Of a stretch of 64,000 nucleotides of DNA, positions 24,446 to 39,513 are shown piece by piece. The notes beneath the pieces are model-generated. The model had not been told where the DNA came from. It saw only the letters and a program-made list of their open reading frames with translations, and did not search any database. Each line of letters starts with the position of its first letter. Positions within the stretch are counted from its first letter, which is position 1. A program made the position numbers and the translations under genes. Source of the DNA: Nematostella vectensis (lineage: Eukaryota; Cnidaria; Anthozoa; Actiniaria; Edwardsiidae); assembly GCF_932526225.1 (NCBI RefSeq), contig NC_064038.1:18401075-18465074 (forward strand). Direction: 5' to 3'.

Positions 24446-24972
24446 AGTAGGGCGCGGTAAGTACTTGGATGGGTGACCGCTTCGGAATACCGTGTGCTGT
24501 AGGCATTTCCTTTTTGTCATCGAAGTACTCACAGGACTGTTATATAATATATATTTCTTACACAGTTCTATCGTCTACGGCCATACCACTTAGAAAGCAC
24601 CGGTTCTCGTCCCATCACCGAAGTTAAGCTCAGTAGGGCGCGGTAAGTACGTGGATGGGTGACCGCTTCGGAATACCGTGTGCTGTAGGCATTTCCTTTT
24701 TGTTACAAAAGTTCTCACAGGACTGTTATATAAAATCTATTTCTTGCACAGTTCTGTCGTCTACGGCCATACCACTGAGAAAGCACCGGTTCTCGTCCGA
24801 TCACCGTAGTTAAGCTCAGTAGGGCACGGTTAGTACTTGGATGGGTGACCGCCTGGGAATACCGTGTGCTGTAGTCATTTCCTTTTTGTTATCGAGGTAC
24901 TCACAGGACTGTTATATAATAGATAGATCTTACACAGTTCTATCGTCTACGGCCATACCACTTAGAAAGCAC

Positions 24973-25003
<31 letters not shown>

Positions 25004-25158
25004 AGTAGGGCGCGGTTAGTACTTGGATGGGTGACCGCTTTGGAATACCGTGTGCTGTAGGCATTTCCTTTTTGTTACCAAAGTACTCACAGGACTGTTA
25101 TATAAAATCTATTTCTTACACAGTTCTGTCGTCTACGGCCATACCACTGAGAAAGCAC

Positions 25159-25189
<31 letters not shown>

Positions 25190-25530
25190 AGTAGGGCGCG
25201 GTAAGTACTTGGATGGGTGACCGCTTCGGAATACCGTGTGCTGTAGACATTTCCTTTTTGTTACCAAAGTTCTCACAGGACTGTTATATAAAATCTATTT
25301 CTTACACAGTTCTGTCGTCTACGGCCATACCACTGAGAAAGCACCGGTTCTCGTCCGATCACCGTAGTTAAGCTCAGTAGGGCACGGTTAGTACTTGGAT
25401 GGGTGACCGCCTGGGAATACCGTGTGCTGTAGGCATTTCCTTTTTGTTATCGAGGTACTCACAGGACTGTTATATAATAGATAGATCTTAAACAGTTCTG
25501 TCGTCTACGACCATACCACTGAGAAAGCAC

Positions 25531-25561
<31 letters not shown>

Positions 25562-25902
25562 AGTAGGGTGCGGTTAGTACTTGGATGGGTGACAGCCTGG
25601 GAATACCGTGTGCTGTAGGCATTTCCTTTTTGTCATCGAAGTACTCACAGGACTGTTATATAATATATATTTCTTACACAGTTCTGTCGTCTACGGCCAT
25701 ACCACTGAGAAAGCACCGGTTCTCGTCCGATCACCGTAGTTAAGCTCAGTAGGGCACGGTTAGTACTTGGACGGGTGACCGCCTGGGAATACCGTGTGCT
25801 GTACGCATTTCCTTTTTCTTATCGATGTACTCACAGAACTGTTATATAATAGATAGACCTTACACAGTTCTATCGTCTACGGCCATACCACTGAGAAAGC
25901 AC

Positions 25903-25933
<31 letters not shown>

Positions 25934-26274
25934 AGTAGGGCGCGGTAAGTACTTGGATAGGTGACCGCTTCGGAATACCGTGTGCTGTAGGCATTTCCTT
26001 TTTGTTACCGAAGTACTCACAGGACTGTTATATCAAATCTATTTCTTATACAGTTCTGTCGTCTACGGCCATACCACTGAGAAAGCACCGGTTCTCGTCC
26101 GATCACCGTAGTTAAGCTCAGTAGGGCACGGCTAGTACTTGGATTGGTGACCGCCTGGGAATACCGTGTGCTGTAGGCATTTCCTTTTTGTTATCGAGGT
26201 ACTCACAGGACTGTTATATAATAGATAGATCTTAAACAGTTCTATCGTCTACGGCCATACCACTGAGAAAGCAC

Positions 26275-26305
<31 letters not shown>

Positions 26306-26646
26306 AGTAGGGCGCGGTTAGTACTTGGATGGGTGACCGCCTGGGAATACCGTGTGCTGTAGGCATTTCCTTTTTGTCATCGAAGTACTAACAGGACTGT
26401 TATATAATAGATAGATCTTAAACAGTTCTGTCGTCTACGACCATACCACTGAGAAAGCACCGGTTCTCGTCCGATCACCGAATTTAAGCTCAGTAGGGCG
26501 TGGTTAGTACTTGGATGGGTGACCGCCTGGGAATACCGTGTGCTGTAGGCATTTCCTTTTTGTCATCGAAGTACTCACAGGACTGTTATATAATAGATAG
26601 ATCTTACACAGTTCTATCGTCTACGGCCATACCACTTAGAAAGCAC

Positions 26647-26677
<31 letters not shown>

Positions 26678-27390
26678 AGTAGGGCGCGGTAAGTACTTGG
26701 ATGGGTGACCGCTTCGGAATACCGTGTGCTGTAGGCATTTCCTTTTTGTCATCGAAGTACTCACAGGACTGTTATATAATATATATTTCTTACACAGTTC
26801 TATCGTCTACGGCCATACCACTTAGAAAGCACCGGTTCTCGTCCCATCACCGAAGTTAAGCTCAGTAGGGCGCGGTAAGTACGTGGATGGGTGACCGCTT
26901 CGGAATACCGTGTGCTGTAGGCATTTCCTTTTTGTTACAAAAGTGCTCACAGGACTGTTATATAAAATCTATTTCTTGCACAGTTCTGTCGTCTACGGCC
27001 ATACCACTGAGAAAGCACCGGTTCTCGTCCGATCACCGTAGTTAAGCTCAGTAGGGCACGGTTAGTACTTGGATGGGTGACCGCCTGGGAATACCGTGTG
27101 CTGTAGTCATTTCCTTTTTGTTATCGAGGTACTCACAGGACTGTTATATAATAGATAGATCTTACACAGTTCTATCGTCTACGGCCATACCACTTAGAAA
27201 GCACCGGTTCTCGTCTGATCACCGAAGTTAAGCTCAGTAGGGCGCGGTTAGTACTTGGATGGGTGACCGCTTCGGAATACCGTGTGCTGTAGGCATTTCC
27301 TTTTTGTTACCAAAGTACTCACAGGACTGTTATATAAAATCTATTTCTTACACAGTTCTGTCGTCTACGGCCATACCACTGAGAAAGCAC

Positions 27391-27421
<31 letters not shown>

Positions 27422-27780
27422 AGTAGGGCGCGGTAAGTACTTGGATGGGTGACCGCTTCGGAATACCGTGTGCTGTAGACATTTCCTTTTTGTTACCAAA
27501 GTTCTCACAGGACTGTTATATAAAATCTATTTCTTACACAGTTCTGTCGTCTACGGCCATACCACTGAGAAAGCACCGGTTCTCGTCCGATCACCGTAGT
27601 TAAGCTCAGTAGGGCACGGTTAGTACTTGGATGGGTGACCGCCTGGGAATACCGTGTGCTGTAGGCATTTCCTTTTTGTTATCGAGGTACTCACAGGACT
27701 GTTATATAATAGATAGATCTTAAACAGTTCTGTCGTCTACGACCATACCACTGAGAAAGCACCGGTTCTCGTCCGATCAC
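23457..27780 (+). repeat. Tandem higher-order repeat, 12 units, period 2,232 bp
   Basis: Shared rare marks: CACAGAACTG (23600/25832), GTACGTGG, TTCTTGCACAG, GTAGTCATTTCC (24872/27104) and GTAGACATTTCC (25245/27477). Confidence 0.85.
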
Positions 27781-27899
27781 CGATGTTAAGCTCAGTAGGG
27801 CGCGGTTAGTACGTGGATGGGTGACCGCCTGGGAATACCGTGTGCTGTAGGCATTTCCTTTTTGTCATCGAAGTACTCACAGGACTGTTATATAATATA

Positions 27900-27948
27900 T
27901 ATTTCTTACACAGTTCTGTCTTCTACGGCCATACCACTGAGAAAGCAC

Positions 27949-27979
<31 letters not shown>

Positions 27980-28134
27980 AGTAGGGCGCGGTTAGTACTT
28001 GGATGGGTGACCGCCTGGGAATACCGTGTGCTGTAGGCATTTCCTTTTTGTCATCGAAGTACTCACAGGACTGTTATATAATAGATAGATCTTACACAGT
28101 TCTATCGTCTACGGCCATACCACTTAGAAAGCAC

Positions 28135-28165
<31 letters not shown>

Positions 28166-28506
28166 AGTAGGGCGCGGTAAGTACTTGGATGGGTGACCGC
28201 TTCGGAATACCGTGTGCTGTAGGCATTTCCTTTTTGTTACCAAAGTACTCACAGGACTGTTATATAAAATCTATTTCTTACACAGTTCTGTCGTCTACGG
28301 CCATACCACTGAGAAAGCACCGGTTCTCGTCCGATCACCGTAGTTAAGCTCAGTAGGGCACGGTTAGTACTTGGATGTGTGACCGCCTGGGAATACCGTG
28401 TGCTGTAGGCATTTCCTTTTTGTTATCGAGGTACTCACAGGACTGTTATATAATAGATAGATCTTAAACAGTTCTGTCGTCTACGACCATACCACTGAGA
28501 AAGCAC

Positions 28507-28537
<31 letters not shown>

Positions 28538-28692
28538 AGTAGGGTGCGGTTAGTACTTGGATGGGTGACAGCCTGGGAATACCGTGTGCTGTAGGCATTT
28601 CCTTTTTGTCATCGAAGTACTCACAGGACTGTTATATAATATATATTTCTTACACAGTTCTGTCGTCTACGGCCATACCACTGAGAAAGCAC

Positions 28693-28723
<31 letters not shown>

Positions 28724-28878
28724 AGTAGGGCGCGGTTAGTACTTGGATGGGTGACCGCCTGGGAATACCGTGTGCTGTAGGCATTTCCTTTTTGTCATCG
28801 AAGTACTCACAGGACTGTTATATAATAGATAGATCTTACACAGTTCTATCGTCTACGGCCATACCACTTAGAAAGCAC

Positions 28879-28909
<31 letters not shown>

Positions 28910-29250
28910 AGTAGGGCGCGGTAAGTACTTGGATGGGTGACCGCTTCGGAATACCGTGTGCTGTAGGCATTTCCTTTTTGTTACCAAAGTACTCACAGGA
29001 CTGTTATATAAAATCTATTTCTTACACAGTTCTGTCGTCTACGGCCATACCACTGAGAAAGCACCGGTTCTCGTCCGATCACCGTAGTTAAGCTCAGTAG
29101 GGCACGGTTAGTACTTGGATGTGTGACCGCCTGGGAATACCGTGTGCTGTAGGCATTTCCTTTTTGTTATCGAGGTACTCACAGGACTGTTATATAATAG
29201 ATAGATCTTAAACAGTTCTGTCGTCTACGACCATACCACTGAGAAAGCAC

Positions 29251-29281
<31 letters not shown>

Positions 29282-29400
29282 AGTAGGGTGCGGTTAGTAC
29301 TTGGATGGGTGACAGCCTGGGAATACCGTGTGCTGTAGGCATTTCCTTTTTGTCATCGAAGTACTCACAGGACTGTTATATAATATATATTTCTTACACA
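27900..29400 (+). repeat. Tandem higher-order repeat, 4 units, period 744 bp
   Basis: The order canonical / B / C / canonical (GGGTGCGG with GACAGCC) recurs at 744 bp; GGGTGCGG lies at 28542 and 29286. The same marked unit is also near 25566. Confidence 0.8.
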
Positions 29401-29436
29401 GTTCTGTCGTCTACGGCCATACCACTGAGAAAGCAC

Positions 29437-29467
<31 letters not shown>

Positions 29468-29622
29468 AGTAGGGCACGGTTAGTACTTGGATGGGTGACC
29501 GCCTGGGAATACCGTGTGCTGTAGGCATTTCCTTTTTGTTATCGAGGTACTCACAGGACTGTTATATAATAGATAGATCTTAAACAGTTCTGTCGTCTAC
29601 GACCATACCACTGAGAAAGCAC

Positions 29623-29653
<31 letters not shown>

Positions 29654-29994
29654 AGTAGGGCGCGGTTAGTACTTGGATGGGTGACCGCCTGGGAATACCG
29701 TGTGCTGTAGGCATTTCCTTTTTGTCATCGAAGTACTCACAGGACTGTTATATAATATATATTTCTTACACAGTTCTGTCGTCTACGGCCATACCACTGA
29801 GAAAGCACCGGTTCTCGTCCGATCACCGAATTTAAGCTCAGTAGGGCACGGTTAGTACTTGGACGGGTGACCGCCTGGGAATACTGTGTGCTGTAGGCAT
29901 TTCCTTTTTGTTATCGAGGTACTCACAGGACTGTTATATAATAGATAGATCTTAAACAGTTCTATCGTCTACGGCCATACCACTGAGAAAGCAC

Positions 29995-30025
<31 letters not shown>

Positions 30026-30180
30026 AGTAGGGCGCGGTTAGTACTTGGATGGGTGACCGCCTGGGAATACCGTGTGCTGTAGGCATTTACTTTTTGTTTT
30101 CGAAGTACTAACAGGACTGTTATATAATAGATAGATCTTACACAGTTCTATCGTCTACGGCCATACCACTGAGAAAGCAC

Positions 30181-30211
<31 letters not shown>

Positions 30212-30366
30212 AGTAGGGCGCGGTTAGTACTTGGATGGGTGACCGCCTGGGAATACCGTGTGCTGTAGGCATTTCCTTTTTGTCATCGAAGTACTCACAG
30301 GACTGTTATATAATATATATTTCTTACACAGTTCTGTCGTCTACGGCCATACCACTTAGAAAGCAC

Positions 30367-30397
<31 letters not shown>

Positions 30398-30738
30398 AGT
30401 AGGGCGCGGTAAGTACTTGGATGGGTGACCGCTTCGGAATACCGTGTGCTGTAGGCATTTCCTTTTTGTTACCAAAGTACTCACAGGACTGTTATATAAA
30501 ATCTATTTCTTACACAGTTCTGTCGTCTACGGCCATACCACTGAGAAAGCACCGGTTCTCGTCCGATCACCGTAGTTAAGCTCAGTAGGGCACGGTTAGT
30601 ACTTGGATGGGTGACCGCCTGGGAATACCGTGTGCTGTAGGCATTTCCTTTTTGTTATCGAGGTACTCACAGGACTGTTATATAATAGATAGATCTTAAA
30701 CAGTTCTGTCGTCTACGACCATACCACTGAGAAAGCAC

Positions 30739-30769
<31 letters not shown>

Positions 30770-30924
30770 AGTAGGGCGCGGTTAGTACTTGGATGGGTGA
30801 CCGCCTGGGAATACCGTGTGCTGTAGGCATTTCCTTTTTGTCATCGAAGTACACACAGGACTGTTATATAATAGATAGATCTTACACAGTTCTATCGTCT
30901 ACGGCCATACCACTTAGAAAGCAC

Positions 30925-30955
<31 letters not shown>

Positions 30956-31296
30956 AGTAGGGCGCGGTAAGTACTTGGATGGGTGACCGCTTCGGAATAC
31001 CGTGTGCTGTAGGCATTTCCTTTTTGTTACCAAAGTACTCACAGGACTGTTATATAAAATCTATTTCTTACACAGTTCTGTCGTCTACGGCCATACCACT
31101 GAGAAAGCACCGGTTCTCGTCCGATCACCGTAGTTAAGCTCAGTAGGGCACGGTTAGTACTTGGATGGGTGACCGCCTGGGAATACCGTGTGCTGTAGGC
31201 ATTTCCTTTTTGTTATCGAGGTACTCACAGGACTGTTATATAATAGATAGATCTTAAACAGTTCTGTCGTCTACGACCATACCACTGAGAAAGCAC

Positions 31297-31327
<31 letters not shown>

Positions 31328-31854
31328 AGTAGGGCGCGGTTAGTACTTGGATGGGTGACCGCCTGGGAATACCGTGTGCTGTAGGCATTTCCTTTTTGTC
31401 ATCGAAGTACTCACAGGACTGTTATATAATAGATAGATCTTACACAGTTCTATCGTCTACGGCCATACCACTTAGAAAGCACCGGTTCTCGTCCCATCAC
31501 CGAAGTTAAGCTCAGTAGGGCGCGGTAAGTACTTGGATGGGTGACCGCTTCGGAATACCGTGTGCTGTAGGCATTTCCTTTTTGTTACCAAAGTACTCAC
31601 AGGACTGTTATATAAAATCTATTTCTTACACAGTTCTGTCGTCTACGGCCATACCACTGAGAAAGCACCGGTTCTCGTCCGATCACCGTAGTTAAGCTCA
31701 GTAGGGCACGGTTAGTACTTGGATGTGTGACCGCCTGGGAATACCGTGTGCTGTAGGCATTTCCTTTTTGTTATTGAGGTACTCACAGGACTGTTATATA
31801 ATAGATAGATCTTAAACAGTTCTGTCGTCTACGACCATACCACTGAGAAAGCAC

Positions 31855-31885
<31 letters not shown>

Positions 31886-32040
31886 AGTAGGGCGCGGTTA
31901 GTACTTGGATGGGTGACCGCCTGGGAATACCGTGTGCTGTAGGCATTTCCTTTTTGTCATCGAAGTACTCACAGGACTGTTATATAATAGATAGATCTTA
32001 CACAGTTCTATCGTCTACGGCCATACCACTTAGAAAGCAC

Positions 32041-32071
<31 letters not shown>

Positions 32072-32226
32072 ATTAGGGCGCGGTAAGTACTTGGATGGGT
32101 GACCGCTTCGGAATACCGTGTGCTGTAGGCATTTCCTTTTTGTTATCGAGGTACTGACAGGACTGTTATATAATAGATAGATGTTACACAGTTCTATCGT
32201 TTACGGCCATACCACTGAGAAAGCAC

Positions 32227-32257
<31 letters not shown>

Positions 32258-32412
32258 AGTAGGGCACGGTTAGTACTTGGATGTGTGACCGCCTGGGAAT
32301 ACCGTGTGCTGTAGGCATTTCCTTTTTGTTATCGAGGTACTCACAGGACTGTTATATAATAGATAGATCTTAAACAGTTCTGTCGTCTACGACCATACCA
32401 CTGAGAAAGCAC

Positions 32413-32443
<31 letters not shown>

Positions 32444-32598
32444 AGTAGGGCGCGGTTAGTACTTGGATGGGTGACCGCCTGGGAATACCGTGTGCTGTAG
32501 GCATTTCCTTTTTGTCATCGAAGTACTCACAGGACTGTTATATAATAGATAGATCTTACACAGTTCTATCGTCTACGGCCATACCACTTAGAAAGCAC

Positions 32599-32629
<31 letters not shown>

Positions 32630-32970
32630 ATTAGGGCGCGGTAAGTACTTGGATGGGTGACCGCTTCGGAATACCGTGTGCTGTAGGCATTTCCTTTTTG
32701 TTATCGAGGTACTGACAGGACTGTTATATAATAGATAGATGTTACACAGTTCTATCGTTTACGGCCATACCACTGAGAAAGCACCAGTTCTCGTCCGATC
32801 ACAGAACTTAAAGTCAGTATGGCACGGTTAGTACTTGGACGGGTGACCGCCTGGGAATACTGTGTGCTGTAGGCATTTCCTTTTTGTTATCGAGGTACTG
32901 ACAGGACTGTTATATAATAGATAGATCTTAAACTGTTCTAACGTCTACGGCCATACCACTGAGAAAGCAC

Positions 32971-33001
<31 letters not shown>

Positions 33002-33156
33002 AGTAGGGCGCGGTTAGTACTTGGATGGGTGACCGCCTGGGAATACCGTGTGCTGTAGGCATTTACTTTTTGTCATCGAAGTACTCACAGGACTGTTATA
33101 TAATAGATAGATCTTAAACAGTTCTATCGTCTACGGCCATACCACTGAGAAAGCAC

Positions 33157-33187
<31 letters not shown>

Positions 33188-33528
33188 AGTCGGGCGCGGT
33201 TAGTACTTGGATGGGTGACCGTCTGGGAATACCGTGTGCTGTAGGCATTTACTTTTTGTTTTCGAAGTACTAACAGGACTGTTATATAATAGATAGATCT
33301 TACACAGTTCTATCGTCTACGGCCATACCACTGAGAAAGCACCGGTTCTCGTCCGGTCACCGAAGTTAAGCTCAGTAGGGCGCGGTTAGTACTTGGATGG
33401 GTGACCGCCTGGGAATACCGTGTGCTGTAGGCATTTCCTTTTTGTCATCGAAGTACTCACAGGACTGTTATATAATATATATTTCTTACACAGTTCTGTC
33501 GTCTACGGCCATACCACTTAAAAAGCAC

Positions 33529-33559
<31 letters not shown>

Positions 33560-33900
33560 AGTAGGGCGCGGTAAGTACTTGGATGGGTGACCGCTTCGAA
33601 ATACCGTGTGCTGTAGGCATTTCCTTTTTGTTACCAAAGTACTCACAGGACTGTTATATAAAATCTTTTTCTTACACAGTTCTGTCGTCTACGGCCATAC
33701 CACTGAGAAAGCACCGGTTCTCGTCCGATCACCGTAGTTAAGCTCAGTAGGGCACGGTTAGTACTTGGATGGGTGACCGCCTGGGAATACCGTGTGCTGT
33801 AGGCATTTCCTTTTTGTTATCGAGGTACTCACAGGACTGTTATATAATAGATAGATCTTACACAGTTCTGTCGTCTACGACCATACCACTGAGAAAGCAC

Positions 33901-33931
<31 letters not shown>

Positions 33932-34049
33932 AGTAGGGCGCGGTTAGTACTTGGATGGGTGACCGCCTGGGAATACCGTGTGCTGTAGGCATTTCCTTTT
34001 TGTCATCGAAGTACTCACAGGACTGTTAGATAATAGATATATCTTACAC

Positions 34050-34086
34050 AGTTCTATCGTCTACGGCCATACCACTTAGAAAGCAC

Positions 34087-34117
<31 letters not shown>

Positions 34118-34458
34118 AGTAGGGCGCGGTAAGTACTTGGATGGGTGACCGCTTCGGAATACCGTGTGCTGTTGGCATTTCCTTTTTGTTATCGAGGTAC
34201 TGACAGGACTGTTATATAATAGATAGATGTTACACAGTTCTATCGTTTACGGCCATATTACTGAGAAAGCACCAGTTCTCGTCCGATCACAGAACTTAAA
34301 GTCAGTAGGGCACGGTTAGTACTTGGACGGGTGACCGCCTGGGAATACCGTGTGCTGTAGGCATTTCCTTTTTGTTATCGAGGTACTCACAGGACTGTTA
34401 TATAATAGATAGATCTTAAACAGTTCTATCGTCTACGGCCATACCACTGAGAAAGCAC

Positions 34459-34489
<31 letters not shown>

Positions 34490-34830
34490 AGTAGGGCGCG
34501 GTTAGTACTTGGATGGGTGACAGCCTGGGAATACCGTGTGCTGTAGGCATTTACTTTTTGTTTTCGAAGTACTAACAGGACTGTTATATAATAGATAGAT
34601 CTTACACAGTTCTATCGTCTACGGCCATACCACTGAAAAAGCACCGGTTCTCGTCCGATCACCGTAGTTAAGCTCAGTAGGGCGCGGTTAGTACTTGGAT
34701 GGGTGACCGCCTGGGAATACCGTGTGCTGTAGGCATTTCCTTTTTGTCATCGAAGTACTCACAGGACTGTTATATAATATATATTTCTTACACAGTTCTG
34801 TCGTCTACGGCCATACCACTGAGAAAGCAC

Positions 34831-34861
<31 letters not shown>

Positions 34862-35330
34862 AGTAGGGCGCGGTAAGTACTTGGATGGGTGACCGCTTCG
34901 GAATACCGTGTGCTGTTGGCATTTCCTTTTTGTTATCGAGGTACTGACAGTACTGTTATATAATAGATAGATGTTACACAGTTCTATCGTTTACGGCCAT
35001 ACCACTGAGAAAGCACCAGTTCTCGTCCGATCACAGAACTTAAAGTCAGTAGGGCACGGTTAGTACTTGGACGGGTGACCGCCTGGGAATACCGTGTGCT
35101 GTAGGCATTTCCTTTTTGTTATCGAGGTACTCACAGGACTGTTATATAATAGATAGATCTTAAACTGTTCTAACGTCTACGGCCATACCACTGAGAAAGC
35201 ACCGGTTCTCGTCCGATCACCGAAGTTAATCTCAGTAGGGCGCGGTTAGTACTTGGATGGGTGACAGCCTGGGAATACCGTGTGCTGTAGGCATTTACTT
35301 TTTGTTTTCGAAGTACTAACAGGACTGTTA
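34050..35330 (+). repeat. Copy of part of the 5.4-7.3 kb region, offset 28,645 bp
   Basis: Shared marks: CATATTACTGAG (5609/34254), GACAGCC, ACTGAAAAAGC, GACAGTACTG and AAACTGTTCTAACG. Confidence 0.75.
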
Positions 35331-35388
35331 TATAATAGATAGATCTTACACAGTTCTATCGTCTACGGCCATACCACTGAGAAAGCAC

Positions 35389-35419
<31 letters not shown>

Positions 35420-35734
35420 AGTAGGGCGCGGTAAGTACTTGGATGGGTGACCGCTTCGGAATACCGTGTGCTGTAGGCATTTCCTTTTTGTTACCGAAGT
35501 ACTCACAGGACTGTTATATCAAATCTATTTCTTATACAGTTCTGTCGTCTACGGCCATACCACTGAGAAAGCACCGGTTCTCGTCCGATCACCGTAGTTA
35601 AGCTCAGTAGGGCACGGCTAGTACTTGGATTGGTGACCGCCTGGGAATACCGTGTGCTGTAGGCATTTCCTTTTTTTGTTATCGAGGTACTCACAGGACT
35701 GTTATATAATAGATAGATCTTAAACAGTTCTATC

Positions 35735-35762
35735 GTCTACGGCGATACCACTGAGAAAGCAC

Positions 35763-35793
<31 letters not shown>

Positions 35794-35854
35794 AGTAGGG
35801 CGCGGTTAGTACTTGGATGGGTGACCGCCTGGGAATACCGTGTGCTGTAGGCAT
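35735..35854 (+). rRNA. 5S rRNA, canonical, in a 185-bp unit
   Basis: A canonical gene with ACGGCGATACC (C to G). Its terminator is reduced to TTTT, which shifts the phase by -1 directly after the +2 shift of the preceding unit. Confidence 0.92.
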
Positions 35855-35919
35855 TTCCTTTTGTCATCGAAGTACTCACAGGACTGTTATATAATAGATA
35901 GATCTTACACAGTTCTATC

Positions 35920-35947
35920 GTCTACGGCCATACCACTTAGAAAGCAC

Positions 35948-35978
<31 letters not shown>

Positions 35979-36133
35979 AGTAGGGCGCGGTTAGTACTTG
36001 GATGGGTGACCGCCTGGGAATACCGTGTGCTGTAGGCATTTCCTTTTTGTCATCGAAGTACTCACAGGACTGTTATATAATAGATAGATCTTACACAGTT
36101 CTATCGTCTACGGCCATACCACTTAGAAAGCAC

Positions 36134-36164
<31 letters not shown>

Positions 36165-36319
36165 AGTAGGGCGCGGTAAGTACTTGGATGGGTGACCGCT
36201 TCGGAATACCGTGTGCTGTAGGCATTTCCTTTTTGTTATCGAGGTGCTCACAGGACTGTTATATAATAGATAGATCTTAAACAGTTCTGTCGTCTACGAC
36301 CATACCACTGAGAAAGCAC

Positions 36320-36350
<31 letters not shown>

Positions 36351-36505
36351 AGTAGGGCGCGGTTAGTACTTGGATGGGTGACCGCCTGGGAATACCGTGT
36401 GCTGTAGGCATTTCCTTTTTGTCATCGAAGTACTCACAGGACTGTTAGATAATAGATATATCTTACACAGTTCTATCGTCTACGGCCATACCACTTAGAA
36501 AGCAC

Positions 36506-36536
<31 letters not shown>

Positions 36537-36877
36537 AGTAGGGCGCGGTAAGTACTTGGATGGGTGACCGCTTCGGAATACCGTGTGCTGTTGGCATTTC
36601 CTTTTTGTTATCGAGGTACTGACAGGACTGTTATATAATAGATAGATCTTAAACAGTTCTGTCGTCTACGACCATACCACTGAGAAAGCACCGGTTCTCG
36701 TCCGATCACCGAATTTAAGCTCAGTAGGGCGCGGTTAGTACTTGGATGGGTGACCGCCTGGGAATACCGTGTGCTGTAGGCATTTCCTTTTTGTTATCGA
36801 GGTACTCACAGGACTGTTATATAATAGATAGATCTTAAACAGTTCTATCGTATACGGCCATACCACTTAGAAAGCAC

Positions 36878-36908
<31 letters not shown>

Positions 36909-37807
36909 AGTAGGGCGCGGTAAGTACTTGGATGGGTGACCGCTTCGGAATACCGTGTGCTGTAGGCATTTCCTTTTTGTTACCAAAGTACTCACAGGAC
37001 TGTTATATAAAATCTTTTTCTTACACAGTTCTGTCGTCTACGGCCATACCACTTAGAAAGCACCGGTTCTCGTCCCATCACCGAAGTTAAGCTCAGTAGG
37101 GCGCGGTAAGTACTTGGATGGGTGACCGCTTCGGAATACCGTGTGCTGTAGGCATTTCCTTTTTGTTACAAATATGCTCACAGGACTGTTATATAAAATC
37201 TATTTCTTACACAGTTCTGTCGTCTACGGCCATACCACTGAGAAAGCACCGGTTCTCGTCCGATCACCGTAGTTAAGCTCAGTAGGGCACGGTTAGTACT
37301 TGGATGGGTGACCGCCTGGGAATACCGTGTGCTGTAGGCATTTCCTTTTTGTTATCGAGGTACTCACAGGACTGTTATATAATAGATAGATCTTAAACAG
37401 TTCTGTCGTCTACGACCATACCACTGAGAAAGCACCGGTTCTTGTCAGATCACCGAATTTAAGCTCAGTAGGGCGCGGTTAGTACTTGGATGGGTGACCG
37501 CCTGGGAATACCGTGTGCTGTAGGCATTTCCTTTTTGTCATCGAAGTACTCACAGGACTGTTATATAATAGATAGATCTTACACAGTTCTATCGTCTACG
37601 GCCATACCACTTAGAAAGCACCGGTTCTCGTCCCATCACCGAAGTTAAGCTCAGTAGGGCACGGTAAGTACTTGGATGGGTGACCGCTTCGGAATACCGT
37701 GTGCTGTAGGCATTTCCTTTTTGTCATCGAAGTACTCACAGGACTGTTATATAATAGATAGATCTTACACAGTTCTATCGTCTACGGCCATACCACTTAG
37801 AAAGCAC

Positions 37808-37838
<31 letters not shown>

Positions 37839-38179
37839 AGTAGGGCGCGGTAAGTACTTGGATGAGTGACCGCTTCGGAATACCGTGTGCTGTAGGCATT
37901 TCCTTTTTGTTACCAAAGTGCTCACAGGACTGTTATATAAAATCTATTTCTTACACAGTTCTGTCGTCTACGGCCATACCACTGAGAAAGCACCGGTTCT
38001 CGTCCGATCACCGTAGTTAAGCTCAGTAGGGCACGGTTAGTACTTGGATGGGTGACCGCCTGGGAATACCGTGTGCTGTAGGCATTTCCTTTTTGTTATC
38101 GAGGTACTCACAGGACTGTTATATAATAGATAGATCTTAAACAGTTCTGTCGTCTACGACCATACCACTGAGAAAGCAC

Positions 38180-38210
<31 letters not shown>

Positions 38211-38365
38211 AGTAGGGCGCGGTTAGTACTTGGATGGGTGACCGCCTGGGAATACCGTGTGCTGTAGGCATTTCCTTTTTGTCATCGAAGTACTCACAGG
38301 ACTGTTATATTATATATATTTCTTACACAGTTCTGTCGTCTACGGCCATACCACTGAGAAAGCAC

Positions 38366-38396
<31 letters not shown>

Positions 38397-38458
38397 AGTA
38401 GGGCGCGGTTAGTACTTGGATGGGTGACCGCCTGGGAATACCGTGTGCTTGTAGGCAT
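35920..38458 (+). rRNA. 5S rRNA genes, phase block 5 (14 genes)
   Basis: Genes start at 35920 + 186n, n = 0 to 13. The last gene (38338) has an extra T in its 3' end (GTGCTTGTAGGC), within the strand of helix I. That unit is 187 bp and its gene is probably impaired. Confidence 0.95.
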
Positions 38459-38524
38459 TTCCTTTATGTCATCGAAGTACTCACAGGACTGTTATATAAT
38501 AGATAGATCTTACACAGTTCTATC

Positions 38525-38552
38525 GTCTACGGCCATACCACTTAGAAAGCAC

Positions 38553-38583
<31 letters not shown>

Positions 38584-38924
38584 AGTAGGGCGCGGTAAGT
38601 ACTTGGATGGGTGACCGCTTCGGAATACCGTGTGCTGTAGGCATTTCCTTTTTGTTACCAAAGTACTCACAGGACTGTTATATAAAATCTATTTCTTACA
38701 CAGTTCTGTCGTCTACGGCCATACCACTGAGAAAGCACCGGTTCTCGTCCGATCACCGTAGTTAAGCTCAGTAGGGCACGGTTAGTACTTGGATGGGTGA
38801 CCGCCTGGGAATACCGTGTGCTGTAGGCATTTCCTTTTTGTTATCGAGGTACTCACAGGACTGTTATATAATAGATAGATCTTAAACAGTTCTGTCGTCT
38901 ACTACCTTACCACTGAGAAAGCAC

Positions 38925-38955
<31 letters not shown>

Positions 38956-39110
38956 AGTAGGGCGCGGTTAGTACTTGGATGGGTGACCTCCTGGGAATAC
39001 CGTGTGCTGTAGGCATTTCCTTTTTGTCATCGAAGTACTCACAGGACTGTTATATAATAGATAGATCTTACACAGTTCTATCGTCTACGGCCATACCACT
39101 TAGAAAGCAC

Positions 39111-39141
<31 letters not shown>

Positions 39142-39482
39142 ATTAGGGCGCGGTAAGTACTTGGATGGGTGACCGCTTCGGAATACCGTGTGCTGTAGGC
39201 ATTTCCTTTTTGTTATCGAGGTACTGACAGGACTGTTATATAATAGATAGATGTTACACAGTTCTATCGTTTACGGCCATACCACTGAGAAAGCACCAGT
39301 TCTCGTCCGATCACAGAACTTAAAGTCAGTAGGGCACGGTTAGTACTTGGACGGGTGACCGCCTGGGAATACCGTGTGCTGTAGGCATTTCCTTTTTGTT
39401 ATCGAGGTACTCACAGGACTGTTATATAATAGATAGATCTTAAACAGTTCTATCGTCTACGGCCATACCACTGAGAAAGCAG

Positions 39483-39513
<31 letters not shown>

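Larger units (their letters stand above)
23457..35666 (+). rRNA. 5S rRNA genes, phase block 4 (66 genes)
   Basis: Genes start at 23457 + 186n, n = 0 to 65. The block has long runs of the canonical / B / C order. Hybrids of B 5' half with GGTTAGTAC occur at 24945 and 27177. The last unit (35547, H class) has a T7 terminator and is 188 bp long. Confidence 0.95.
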